A stretch of 5,607 bases of DNA from Phycisphaerales bacterium (GTDB taxonomy: Bacteria; Planctomycetota; Phycisphaerae; Phycisphaerales; SM1A02), in assembly GCA_007135295.1 (NCBI GenBank), contig SLJD01000194.1, positions 1 to 5,607 of the forward strand, given 5' to 3'. The position numbers and the translations under genes are program-made. Positions 1 through 5,607 of the stretch are shown piece after piece (position 1 is the stretch's first letter; every line of letters begins with the position of its first letter). The notes below the pieces were generated by a model, which saw only the letters and a list, made by a program, of their open reading frames with translations, was not told the DNA's origin and made no database searches.

Positions 1-199
1 AACCTGCCGAATGTCACCTTGCCGCGGACCGGTAACTATGCGGTGAATGAATCGATCGGACGCGTGATTCGCTGGAGGCCGTTCTGGCGAACGCTGGCGT
101 CGTTCCAATCGGAGGATCAGGGCGTGCCTGGCCGGACGTTACCGGTCCCGTGGTCATCCGGCGGTGATGTGCTCCTCTGGCCGGCTGCCGCGCCGACGC
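1..199. other. Left flank with no supported gene
   Basis: All six frames were considered downstream of the threonine aldolase stop. One plus frame stays open from the window edge but runs into the antisense of the aldolase, where it becomes Arg/Pro-rich, as expected of a shadow. The other two plus frames stop at 35 and 46, so a gene entering from the left could end there with at most about 14 visible codons. A short minus ORF beginning at 157 (about 47 codons) lies 14 bases from an AGAGGAG and has no recognisable content. The stretch is best treated as intergenic. It contains a spaced inverted repeat, listed separately. Confidence 0.5.
26..148. repeat. Spaced inverted repeat, 11-bp arms
   Basis: The left arm GGACCGGTAAC (26-36) is the exact reverse complement of the right arm GTTACCGGTCC (138-148), with 101 bases between them. 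Each arm contains the self-complementary core ACCGGT, so each could itself be a short dyad. The match does not extend on either side. The role is unknown. It could be paired sites for a DNA-binding protein, part of an RNA fold downstream of the threonine aldolase gene, or coincidence. Confidence 0.5.
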
Positions 200-1249
200 T
201 CAGTGGAGAGCGGCTTCCGCGTCCGCCAGCAGTTGATCGATGGTCTCAGCCGTCGTATCGAAGCTGCACATCAGGCGGTACACCTGCCACGACGCGTCGC
301 CGAAGGGGTAGTACCCGTGGCCGGCCTGTTGAAGATGCTTGTGCAGGGCGTCCTGAAAGACCGCGAAAACGCCGTTCGCCTCGACGGGAAACCGCCGCTC
401 GATGCCGAGGTCGGCCAGACCCGCGTCGAGCCGCCGGGCCATCTCGTTGGCGTGGCCGGCGTGGCGGAGCCAGATGTCATCGCGCAGGGTGGCCGCGAAG
501 GGCGCTGCCATGAACCGGTGTTTGCTGAGCAGGTGGCCGGTGGACTTGCGATGAAACGGGAAGTCATGCTGCGCCTGCTCGAACGCGCTGCCGTCGCCCT
601 GCGGGAAGAACAGAACCGCTTCGCCGGCCGCGAGGCCGTTCTTTGTCCCGCCGAGACTCATCGCGTCGACGCCCGCCCGGGCCGTCAGGTCCTTCGGATC
701 GCAGTCAAGCGACGCGACCGCATTGGCGAATCGCGCGCCGTCGACATGCACGCGGTAGCCGTTTTCGTGCGCCAGACCGCAGATCGCAGCAAGTTCGTCG
801 GGCGTGTAGACCGTGCCGAACTCCGTCGGATTCGTCAGCGTGACCACCCCCGGCGCCGGCTGATGCACGTCGCCTCGCCCGCCCTGGAGAAACGGTTGAA
901 GATCGTCGGCGGTGAGTTTCGCGTGCGGAGTGTCGATCGGCTGCGTGCGGCATCCGGTGATCCGTTCCGGCGCGGTCGATTCATCATCGTTGTAATGGCT
1001 GTGGCGGTGGCAGAGGACCTGTTGCCACGGGCGGGTGAGACTCGCGATGGCGAGCGTGTTGGCGGCCGTTCCGGTGGCCACGAAGAACACGGCGGTCGAC
1101 TCGCCGAACACCGCGCGGATCGCGTCGACCGCCCGTTTCGTCCACGGGTCGTCGCCGTACGCCGGGGTGTGGCCGTCGTCGGCGTCGAGAATCGCCCGGG
1201 CGGCTTCGGGGCAGAGGCCGGCGTTGTTGTCACTGCGCAGCATGGTCAT
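200..1249 (-). CDS. ltaE: Low-specificity L-threonine aldolase
   Basis: A PLP-dependent fold-type I enzyme that cleaves L-threonine or L-allo-threonine to glycine and acetaldehyde in the cytoplasm. The 349 residues match the roughly 345-residue Pseudomonas-type family. Numbering from the chosen start: SDNNAGLCPE near the N terminus, AYGDDPWT at 30-37, a glycine-rich ATGTAANTLA cofactor stretch at 58-67, NDDESTAPE at 87-95, HVDGARFANA at 168-177 with the PLP-pyridine Asp at 170, and SLGGTKNG at 198-205 with the PLP Schiff-base Lys at 203. NGVFAVF and a closing RLMCSFDTT are also family-like. The start at 1249 (or the ATG two codons later, at 1243) places SDNNAG where homologues begin. An upstream in-frame ATG at 1306 would add 19 residues of unrelated sequence. 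No clear Shine-Dalgarno precedes 1249. The gene is divergent from pncA and functionally unrelated to it. The family is secure; the exact start is less so. Confidence 0.93.
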   Translation of the reverse strand: MTMLRSDNNAGLCPEAARAILDADDGHTPAYGDDPWTKRAVDAIRAVFGESTAVFFVATGTAANTLAIASLTRPWQQVLCHRHSHYNDDESTAPERITGCRTQPIDTPHAKLTADDLQPFLQGGRGDVHQPAPGVVTLTNPTEFGTVYTPDELAAICGLAHENGYRVHVDGARFANAVASLDCDPKDLTARAGVDAMSLGGTKNGLAAGEAVLFFPQGDGSAFEQAQHDFPFHRKSTGHLLSKHRFMAAPFAATLRDDIWLRHAGHANEMARRLDAGLADLGIERRFPVEANGVFAVFQDALHKHLQQAGHGYYPFGDASWQVYRLMCSFDTTAETIDQLLADAEAALH

Positions 1250-1313
1250 GGCGGCAGTGTACGGCAGAAGCGGATCGCCGCATCCACTACACAATCCGGC
1301 TGCCATCCCCTAT

Positions 1314-1327
1314 TGTTCAAGAGAACA
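1314..1327. promoter_or_regulatory. Candidate operator palindrome upstream of pncA
   Basis: A perfect dyad, TGTTC-AAGA-GAACA, lies in the AT-richer middle of the divergent region, about 60 bases upstream of the pncA start and 65 bases upstream of the threonine aldolase start. Size and position suit a repressor or activator site serving either gene. The NAD-salvage regulators NiaR, NrtR and NadQ are known in other bacteria, but I cannot assign this dyad to any of them. The half-sites are in the opposite order to the Gram-positive LexA box (GAAC-N4-GTTC), so it is not that box. Confidence 0.3.
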
Positions 1328-1376
1328 CATGAAACGCCGGGTCGCGCCGGTGATTCGACCGATTTCTCAAACGCTC

Positions 1377-1381
1377 AGGAG
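1377..1381 (+). promoter_or_regulatory. Ribosome binding site of pncA
   Basis: AGGAG, six bases before the ATG at 1388. It fixes the pncA start. The same reading frame is open for a further 408 codons upstream (back to 164), so a longest-ORF start would be wrong. Confidence 0.85.
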
Positions 1382-1387
1382 TCGCCA

Positions 1388-1957
1388 ATGCCTGCGACGC
1401 TGACCAGTCAGGACGCGTTGCTCGTTGTGGACGTTCAGAACGATTTCTGCCCCGGCGGGGCGCTGCCCATCGAGCGCGGCGACGACGTCGTGCCCGTGCT
1501 CAATGAATGGATCGACGCCGCCCGCGAAGCCGGCACGCCGATCTACGCCTCCCGCGACTGGCATCCTGAAGACCACATCAGTTTCGAGTCGCGCGGCGGG
1601 CCGTGGCCGCGGCACTGCGTGCAGGAGACGGACGGGGCGGCGTTTCACCCGCAGCTCCGCCTGCCCGACGACGCTGTGATCATCAGCAAGGGTCAGGACG
1701 TCGATCGCGACGCGTACTCGGCGTTCGACACGACCGATCTCGCCGATCGACTGCGCGAGGCGGGCGTCAAGCGGCTGTGGGTCGGTGGGCTCGCCCAGGA
1801 CGTCTGCGTGCGGGCGACCGTGCTCGACGCGGTCAAGGCCGGCTTCGAGGTTCATCTCATCAGTTCGGCGACGCGACCGGTCGATCCGGAAAACGGCCGC
1901 AAGGCAATTGACGAGATGCAGCAGGCCGGGGCGAAGTTCGAGGAACCGGTCTCGTGA
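1388..1957 (+). CDS. pncA: Nicotinamidase
   Basis: An isochorismatase-fold amidohydrolase that converts nicotinamide to nicotinate and ammonia, the first step of deamidating NAD salvage in the cytoplasm. At 189 residues it is of normal size. The catalytic triad is visible as Asp15 (VVDVQNDF), Lys101 (VIISKGQD) and Cys140 (GGLAQDVCVRAT). The metal ligands Asp57 and His59 (SRDWHPEDH) and His76 (GPWPRHC) are present. The motif before the nucleophile reads AQDVC rather than the commoner ATDYC, which is a tolerated variation as far as I know. The start is set by a strong AGGAG, and the N-terminal beta strand (ALLVVDVQNDF) begins nine or ten residues in, as usual. It ends in a 4-base overlap with pncB, so the two are an operon and probably translationally coupled. 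Related hydrolases such as isochorismatase and N-carbamoylsarcosine amidase share the fold, but the DWHP...WPRHC metal site and the pncB partner point to nicotinamidase. Confidence 0.96.
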   Translation: MPATLTSQDALLVVDVQNDFCPGGALPIERGDDVVPVLNEWIDAAREAGTPIYASRDWHPEDHISFESRGGPWPRHCVQETDGAAFHPQLRLPDDAVIISKGQDVDRDAYSAFDTTDLADRLREAGVKRLWVGGLAQDVCVRATVLDAVKAGFEVHLISSATRPVDPENGRKAIDEMQQAGAKFEEPVS

Positions 1958-3345
1958 GCGAACCGTTCGACCGGCCCGGACCTGCCTGGGTCACCGATCA
2001 CAATGCCGCGATGCTCGTCGACCTTTACGAGTTGACGATGGTGCAGGCGTATCTGCGCGGCGGCATGGACGAACTTGCCGTCTTCGACCTCTTCATCCGC
2101 CGCCTGCCGTCGTCTCGGAACTACCTGATCGCCGCGGGCCTCGATGATGTCCTGCGGTATCTCGAAACAATTACCTTCGGCGACGACGCGATCGAGTACC
2201 TGCGCAGCACCGGGAGATTCGGCGATGACATGCTCGACTGGCTTCGCGAGTTCCGGTTCACCGGTGACGTCTACGCCATGCCCGAAGGGGCGGTCGCGTT
2301 CGCGGATGAACCGCTCGTGCAGATCGTCGCGCCGCTGCCGCAGGCCCAGTTGATCGAAACGTTCGTACTCAATCAGATCCATCTCCAGACAATGCTCGCC
2401 TCGAAGGCCGCCCGGGTGGTCGACGCGGCGCGCGGCCGGTCGCTGCTCGACTTCGGATTGCGGCGGATGCACGGCACGGACGCGGGCATGAAAGCCGCCC
2501 GGGCGTTGTACATCGCCGGCGTGGGGGCAACGTCCAACGTCCTCGCGGGGCAGGTCTACGGCATTCCGGTCGCCGGGACCATGGCTCACAGTTACATCCA
2601 GGCCCACGACGACGAGCGCAGCGCGTTCGAAGCGTTCGCCTCGGTCTATCCCGATACGACGCTGCTCGTCGACACGTACGACACGATCGAAGGCGTCCGC
2701 CGCGTGATCGAACTCGCCGGACGGCTCGGCGAGGCCTTCGCGGTGCAGGCGATCCGGCTTGACTCAGGCGACCTCGGCGAACTCGCCCGACAGGCGCGGC
2801 GGATGCTCGACGACGCGGGTCTGTCGCATGTCAACATCATCGCCAGCGGCGGGCTCGATGAATACGCGATCGACGAACTTCTCGCCGGGGACGCGCCGAT
2901 CGACGGGTTCGGCGTGGGGACGAAACTCGGCGTCTCGGCCGATGCGCCGACGCTCGACAGCGCGTACAAACTCTCCGCCTACGCCGGCCGCGGCCGCATG
3001 AAACTCTCGACGGACAAGTCCAACCTTCCCGACCGCAAGCAGGTGTACCGGTCGTATGACGGCCGCGGACGGATGGTCGGCGACACGATCGCCCGCCACG
3101 ATGAATCGCTTGACGGAACGCCGCTGCTCACGCCGGTCATGCGCCATGGCCAGCGGCTCGACGCCGGTCGCGAGACGCTGGACCACATGCGCGACCGGGC
3201 CGCGACTCATCGCGAGGCCCTGCCCGATCCGCTTCGATCGCTGACGCCTGCTGATGAGCCGTATCCCGTGGCGATCAGCGACGGTCTGCGGGCTGACGTT
3301 GATCGACTGCGCAGCGAGATCGGCCGCCCCACGCTTGCGGAATGA
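1954..3345 (+). CDS. pncB: Nicotinate phosphoribosyltransferase
   Basis: Joins nicotinate to PRPP, with ATP hydrolysis, to give nicotinate mononucleotide. It thus uses the product of PncA directly. The 463 residues fit the bacterial family of about 440-490. Motifs in order: DLYELTM (23-29), SRNYLIAAGL (54-63), FGLRRMHG (167-174), GATSNVLAG (191-199), GTMAHS (208-213) with the His212 that is phosphorylated during ATP coupling in this family, DTYDT (240-244), IRLDSGD (267-273), ASGGLDE (297-303), FGVGTKL (319-325, phosphate binding) and KLSTDKSNLPDRKQVYR (350-366). The GTG start lies inside the pncA stop region (GTGA), the classic coupling arrangement, so no separate promoter is expected. The C-terminal 80 or so residues are less conserved and rich in Asp and Arg. 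The gene faces the cupin gene tail to tail with a 25-base gap. I see no frameshift or missing catalytic residue. Confidence 0.96.
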   Translation: MSEPFDRPGPAWVTDHNAAMLVDLYELTMVQAYLRGGMDELAVFDLFIRRLPSSRNYLIAAGLDDVLRYLETITFGDDAIEYLRSTGRFGDDMLDWLREFRFTGDVYAMPEGAVAFADEPLVQIVAPLPQAQLIETFVLNQIHLQTMLASKAARVVDAARGRSLLDFGLRRMHGTDAGMKAARALYIAGVGATSNVLAGQVYGIPVAGTMAHSYIQAHDDERSAFEAFASVYPDTTLLVDTYDTIEGVRRVIELAGRLGEAFAVQAIRLDSGDLGELARQARRMLDDAGLSHVNIIASGGLDEYAIDELLAGDAPIDGFGVGTKLGVSADAPTLDSAYKLSAYAGRGRMKLSTDKSNLPDRKQVYRSYDGRGRMVGDTIARHDESLDGTPLLTPVMRHGQRLDAGRETLDHMRDRAATHREALPDPLRSLTPADEPYPVAISDGLRADVDRLRSEIGRPTLAE

Positions 3346-3370
3346 TTGACTGGCGGCGGTGGGCCGTCGA

Positions 3371-3874
3371 TCAATTTCCGGCGGGCGGCGCGTCGTGCCC
3401 GGCATGATTGGGGGCGAGTTCGAAGTCATCGAACTCAAAGCCCGGCATCACCACGCACGCGACGAGGCAGTAGCCGTGCGAGCCCGAGGACTCGACGCTC
3501 GCCCACTGCCACCAGCCCGGCGGGATGATCGCGTCGCGCCGACCGTTCATCGACAGGACAGCATCGATCGTCGGCTTCCCGCCGTCGTCGTCCGATTCGC
3601 CTGTCTCAAGCGTTGGGTGCGCGCGGAGATGCAGGCCGTCGCCTTCGAGGAAGATCCAGAACTCCTCGGAGTGGACCCGGTGGGGCGCCGACCGCTGGCC
3701 GGCGGGCAGGAGAAAATAGATCGCCGTGCCGAGGCAGCGCGGCTCGTTGAAGTCGCCGGGCAGTTGGTCCGCCGGGATTTCAAGCGGCGATCGGTAGATT
3801 TCCCGGTAATACCCGCCTTCGGGGTGCGGCGACAGATCCAGGCGTTCAATCAGCTCGCGGTACCGGCTCGACAT
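3371..3874 (-). CDS. Cupin_5 (DUF985) family protein
   Basis: A single-domain beta-barrel protein of 167 residues, typical for Cupin_5/DUF985 (the group of yeast YML079w). Diagnostic segments in order: LSPHPEGGYYREIYRS (10-25), TAIYFLLPAG (45-54), PHRVHSEEFWIFLEGDGLHL (59-78), IIPPGWWQW (109-117), CLVACVVMPGFEFDDFELA (128-146). The HRVHSEE stretch supplies the His and Glu that line the barrel pocket in cupins. The biochemical function of the family is not settled, so I give no reaction. There is no signal peptide, so it is probably cytoplasmic. The start at 3874 is chosen because GAGGAG sits seven bases upstream and the family motif begins ten residues in. The frame stays open upstream to 4066, but that sequence is not family-like. 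It has its own likely promoter and is convergent with pncB, so it is probably transcribed independently of the NAD genes. Confidence 0.9.
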   Translation of the reverse strand: MSSRYRELIERLDLSPHPEGGYYREIYRSPLEIPADQLPGDFNEPRCLGTAIYFLLPAGQRSAPHRVHSEEFWIFLEGDGLHLRAHPTLETGESDDDGGKPTIDAVLSMNGRRDAIIPPGWWQWASVESSGSHGYCLVACVVMPGFEFDDFELAPNHAGHDAPPAGN

Positions 3875-3881
3875 CGGCGGA

Positions 3882-3887
3882 CTCCTC
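3882..3887 (-). promoter_or_regulatory. Ribosome binding site of the cupin gene
   Basis: GAGGAG on the minus strand, seven bases before the ATG at 3874. It decides the start against in-frame upstream ATGs at 3910 and 4066. Confidence 0.8.
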
Positions 3888-3905
3888 AGCAGACACGGAT
3901 GCCGC

Positions 3906-3914
3906 ATCATATCA
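3906..3914 (-). promoter_or_regulatory. Extended -10 promoter of the cupin gene
   Basis: Read on the minus strand, TGATATGAT matches the extended -10 form TGn-TATAAT with one mismatch. It lies about 30 bases upstream of the start and leaves room for a short leader carrying the GAGGAG. No good -35 is found at 17 bases (GCGGCT), which is acceptable for an extended -10 promoter. This is a prediction from consensus only. Confidence 0.4.
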
Positions 3915-4062
3915 CCGGCCGACCGCCAAGCCGCGATGCCGAAAACGCACTCGCAGCGCGTCCCGGCGGCGCGATGTCCGCCTGTTCCACTGACCGCGCG
4001 GAATGACCAGTGTCCCGACCATCTGTCAGGAACCTTGGCGGCGCGATCAGAAGAATCAGAGG

Positions 4063-5463
4063 TCAATTCTCCGATCGCTCGATCCTGCGCAATACCTGTT
4101 CCATGTGCTCCTGGAACTGCTCGGTGGCGCCGACATGAACATCCCGAACAACGGCCTCGCCGTCAAGAGTGACGGTATGCGGCACGCCGACAATGTTGTA
4201 GCCGTGCCGGCTCGCTTCGTTCTGATCGCGCAGGATCTCGATGTCATCCCAGCCGTGCCGGTCGACAAAGTTTCGAACGGTGCGTTCGTCCTCACCCAGA
4301 TTGACGGCATAGATGTCAAACCCCTCGCCGGGCCACTCGTCGCGAATGGCCCGAAGCTGATTGATGGCCGTGATGCAGGGGGCGCACCAGGTGGTCCAGA
4401 AATCAAGGACCACGACCCGGTCATGGCCGTCCTTCGGCACTGCGACGGCATCGCCATCCATTGTCTGCAGTTCGATTTCCGGCGCGGCGCGGCTGACGAG
4501 ATCCTGCGGGTCGCCATCGACTTCGGCGACCGGGCCGAAAATGAGCGTCTCCATGGCGTCAACGCGTTCCGTATTGTCTTCGATATCGCGGACTCTCTGG
4601 CTTACCTCGCTCGCCCGGGCCGCATCATACGACCAATCGGAGAACTTCATTGAATTGAAAAGCTCAACGTGGTTCGTGACGCCGCGATCCTCATCGTGGG
4701 TGAGTCCCAGGTCATTGACATAGGCGATGCGGGTGATCTCCGCTGAACCATCGTCGGCGTAGGTGATCTGGACCTGAAGATCGGACACCTCCCCCTGATC
4801 GTTTTCACGTTCACGGTTGGCGTCGAATCGAACGCCCGAGAAGCGAATGTCCGCCCGCAGCCGGTACGACCTCGTTTCCCCCTCATCGTGGGCGTCCGGT
4901 TCTTCGTGACGAGTGACATCCCGGATCTCACACGCTTCCGGGATGTTGATGCACCGGATGACACTCGCCACAGCGTCTGCGACGCCGAGTCGCTGCGCTT
5001 CACGAATCATGACCAGCAACTCATCCGTCCGGTCCGGAATCGGAACGCGCATCGACCGCCTTCCGACCTCCGAGACGATCGACAGGTCGCTCTCGTCCTG
5101 ATGTGAGAGCAGGTGAAAGAGTCGTGGCCCGCTCGCGCCGGAGCGTTCGTCCCAATGAAGGGCGAATGTCCGCGGAAGAATGAGCGCGGCATCGGCCGAA
5201 GCCGTGCCCGTTGCTTCAACCGGCTCGCCCGTGTCCTGATCCGTCACCCGAACGATACTGTGGAACTCGATGCGGGTGGCAACAGCTCCCGATTCATTGA
5301 ACCGTGCGGACATGGATTCGAGGCATTCACGCACTTCCTCGGCGGGGGCGCTGCCGTTCGCCTCGCCGATCCAGCACAATGACAGAATGAACGCGGGAAG
5401 CAGCCGGCCCGCTGTCGCAGCACAGCGGGATCCGAGCGGCATGGCTGACGTTGATTGTTTCAT
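4063..5463 (-). CDS. Exported TlpA-like thioredoxin-domain protein
   Basis: A 466-residue envelope protein. Residues 1 to about 37 look like a Sec signal peptide: a Lys/Arg-containing start, the hydrophobic run LLPAFILSLCWIG, and possible cleavage after ANG or SAPA. Residues of about 41-275 form a beta-strand-rich region that resembles the LolA/DUF2092-type domains seen before thioredoxins in planctomycete proteins (weak, by general pattern). It holds two cysteines, 171 and 178, that could form a disulfide. A linker leads to a TlpA/redoxin domain from about 326: APEIELQTMDG, VVVLDFWTTWCAPC with active-site Cys360 and Cys363, and cis-proline 428 in GVPHT. Residues after the second Cys (ITAINQL) lack the usual Glu-x-Pro or kink proline. 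The likely role is thiol-disulfide exchange in the envelope; the substrate is unknown. The start at 5463 has GGAGT five bases upstream and places the signal peptide at the N terminus. A longer in-frame start at 5571 would overlap the upstream gene. Confidence 0.85.
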   Translation of the reverse strand: MKQSTSAMPLGSRCAATAGRLLPAFILSLCWIGEANGSAPAEEVRECLESMSARFNESGAVATRIEFHSIVRVTDQDTGEPVEATGTASADAALILPRTFALHWDERSGASGPRLFHLLSHQDESDLSIVSEVGRRSMRVPIPDRTDELLVMIREAQRLGVADAVASVIRCINIPEACEIRDVTRHEEPDAHDEGETRSYRLRADIRFSGVRFDANRERENDQGEVSDLQVQITYADDGSAEITRIAYVNDLGLTHDEDRGVTNHVELFNSMKFSDWSYDAARASEVSQRVRDIEDNTERVDAMETLIFGPVAEVDGDPQDLVSRAAPEIELQTMDGDAVAVPKDGHDRVVVLDFWTTWCAPCITAINQLRAIRDEWPGEGFDIYAVNLGEDERTVRNFVDRHGWDDIEILRDQNEASRHGYNIVGVPHTVTLDGEAVVRDVHVGATEQFQEHMEQVLRRIERSEN

Positions 5464-5467
5464 GGGG

Positions 5468-5472
5468 ACTCC
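5468..5472 (-). promoter_or_regulatory. Ribosome binding site of the TlpA-like gene
   Basis: GGAGT on the minus strand, about five bases before the ATG at 5463. It supports that start over the upstream in-frame ATGs at 5553 and 5571, which lie inside the preceding gene. Confidence 0.65.
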
Positions 5473-5497
5473 GAAGCAGAGGGGCCGGCGGCAAGGT

Positions 5498-5527
5498 CGG
5501 GGTATCCGGGTCACCCCGGATACCCCG
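5498..5527 (-). terminator. Perfect 13-bp hairpin, probable terminator or leader stem
   Basis: CGGGGTATCCGGG (5498-5510) is the exact reverse complement of 5515-5527, with a TCAC loop at 5511-5514. On the minus strand it begins nine bases after the stop of the upstream gene, a usual terminator position. No T-run follows it, so it is not a canonical intrinsic terminator. It may be a Rho-assisted or 3'-protecting stem. Because it also lies in the 73-base gap before the TlpA-like gene, it would sit in that gene's leader if transcripts read through. Confidence 0.55.
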
Positions 5528-5536
5528 CCCAATCGA

Positions 5537-5607
5537 TCAGTCCGCGAGATCATAATACTCCTGGGCGACATCCATCACATGCCCGTACAGATCAAGAATG
5601 GCGTTGT
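5537..5607 (-). CDS. 3' end of an unidentified gene
   Basis: An open minus-strand frame enters from the right edge and ends at TGA (5537-5539). The 22 complete codons read NAILDLYGHVMDVAQEYY then DLAD, an acidic, helix-like C terminus. The codons are not unusual for the window, and a strong hairpin follows the stop at once, which supports a real gene end. Too little is present to name a family. It runs the same way as the TlpA-like gene with a 73-base gap, so the two could be cotranscribed. Confidence 0.55.
   Translation of the reverse strand, partial: NAILDLYGHVMDVAQEYYDLAD

Noticed and set aside
1..513. Open plus-strand frame from the window edge to 513
   Set aside because: It overlaps ltaE by over 300 bases on the opposite strand and turns into Arg/Pro/Gly-rich sequence with no recognisable motif. 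It is a high-GC shadow.
1250..1306. N-terminal extension of ltaE to the ATG at 1306
   Set aside because: The extra 19 residues (MAAGLCSGCGDPLLPYTAA) are not family-like. AGGGG directly abuts that ATG, too close for a ribosome site, while homologues begin near the SDN motif.
1314..1327. LexA (SOS) box reading of the pncA upstream palindrome
   Set aside because: The half-sites are in the reverse order (GTTC-N4-GAAC), and neither flanking gene is an SOS function.
3346..3370. Bidirectional terminator between pncB and the cupin gene
   Set aside because: The 25-base gap and its flanks show no convincing stem and no T-run.
3970..4050. Terminator after the TlpA-like gene (CACTG/CAGTG pairing near 3988-4012)
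   Set aside because: Only a five-base outer stem with mismatched interior and no T-run. Too weak to call.
5371..5385. Lipoprotein signal (LSLC at residues 27-30) in the TlpA-like protein
   Set aside because: The -1 residue is Leu instead of Gly/Ala/Ser, so the lipobox is poor. An ordinary Sec signal peptide is more likely.
5464..5571. N-terminal extension of the TlpA-like protein to 5571
   Set aside because: It would bury the signal peptide, run through the hairpin and overlap the upstream gene. The start at 5463 has a plausible ribosome site.

Overview
The window is GC-rich bacterial DNA (roughly two thirds G+C by eye) from an ordinary chromosomal housekeeping region. No mobile elements, CRISPR arrays, rRNA or tRNA were seen. 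The taxon cannot be fixed from the sequence alone. The 466-residue exported protein that joins a long N-terminal domain to a C-terminal thioredoxin domain is an architecture I associate with Planctomycetota (Phycisphaerae-like), and this is a low-confidence inference.

Layout from left to right: (1) Positions 1-199 hold no gene I can support, but contain an 11-bp inverted repeat with its arms about 100 bp apart. (2) A minus-strand low-specificity L-threonine aldolase of the Pseudomonas type (200-1249). (3) A 138-bp divergent intergenic region with a perfect TGTTC-N4-GAACA palindrome. (4) A plus-strand two-gene NAD salvage operon: nicotinamidase pncA (1388-1957), then nicotinate phosphoribosyltransferase pncB (1954-3345), coupled by a 4-base GTGA overlap. 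(5) A convergent minus-strand Cupin_5/DUF985 protein (3371-3874) with a good ribosome site and an extended -10 promoter. (6) A 188-bp gap, then a minus-strand exported TlpA-like thioredoxin protein (4063-5463). (7) A 13-bp perfect hairpin between that gene and the 3' end of a further minus-strand gene, which is cut by the window edge (stop at 5537-5539).

How the genes work together: PncA deamidates nicotinamide to nicotinate, and PncB joins nicotinate to PRPP to give nicotinate mononucleotide. The pair therefore forms the complete deamidating (Preiss-Handler) entry into NAD synthesis. The threonine aldolase (threonine/glycine metabolism), the cupin and the thioredoxin-like protein have no evident pathway link to it; they are neighbours on the opposite strand.

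I found no convincing new biological system. The points most worth checking are the candidate operator in front of pncA, the architecture and unusual active-site surroundings of the thioredoxin-like protein, and the leader hairpin upstream of it.
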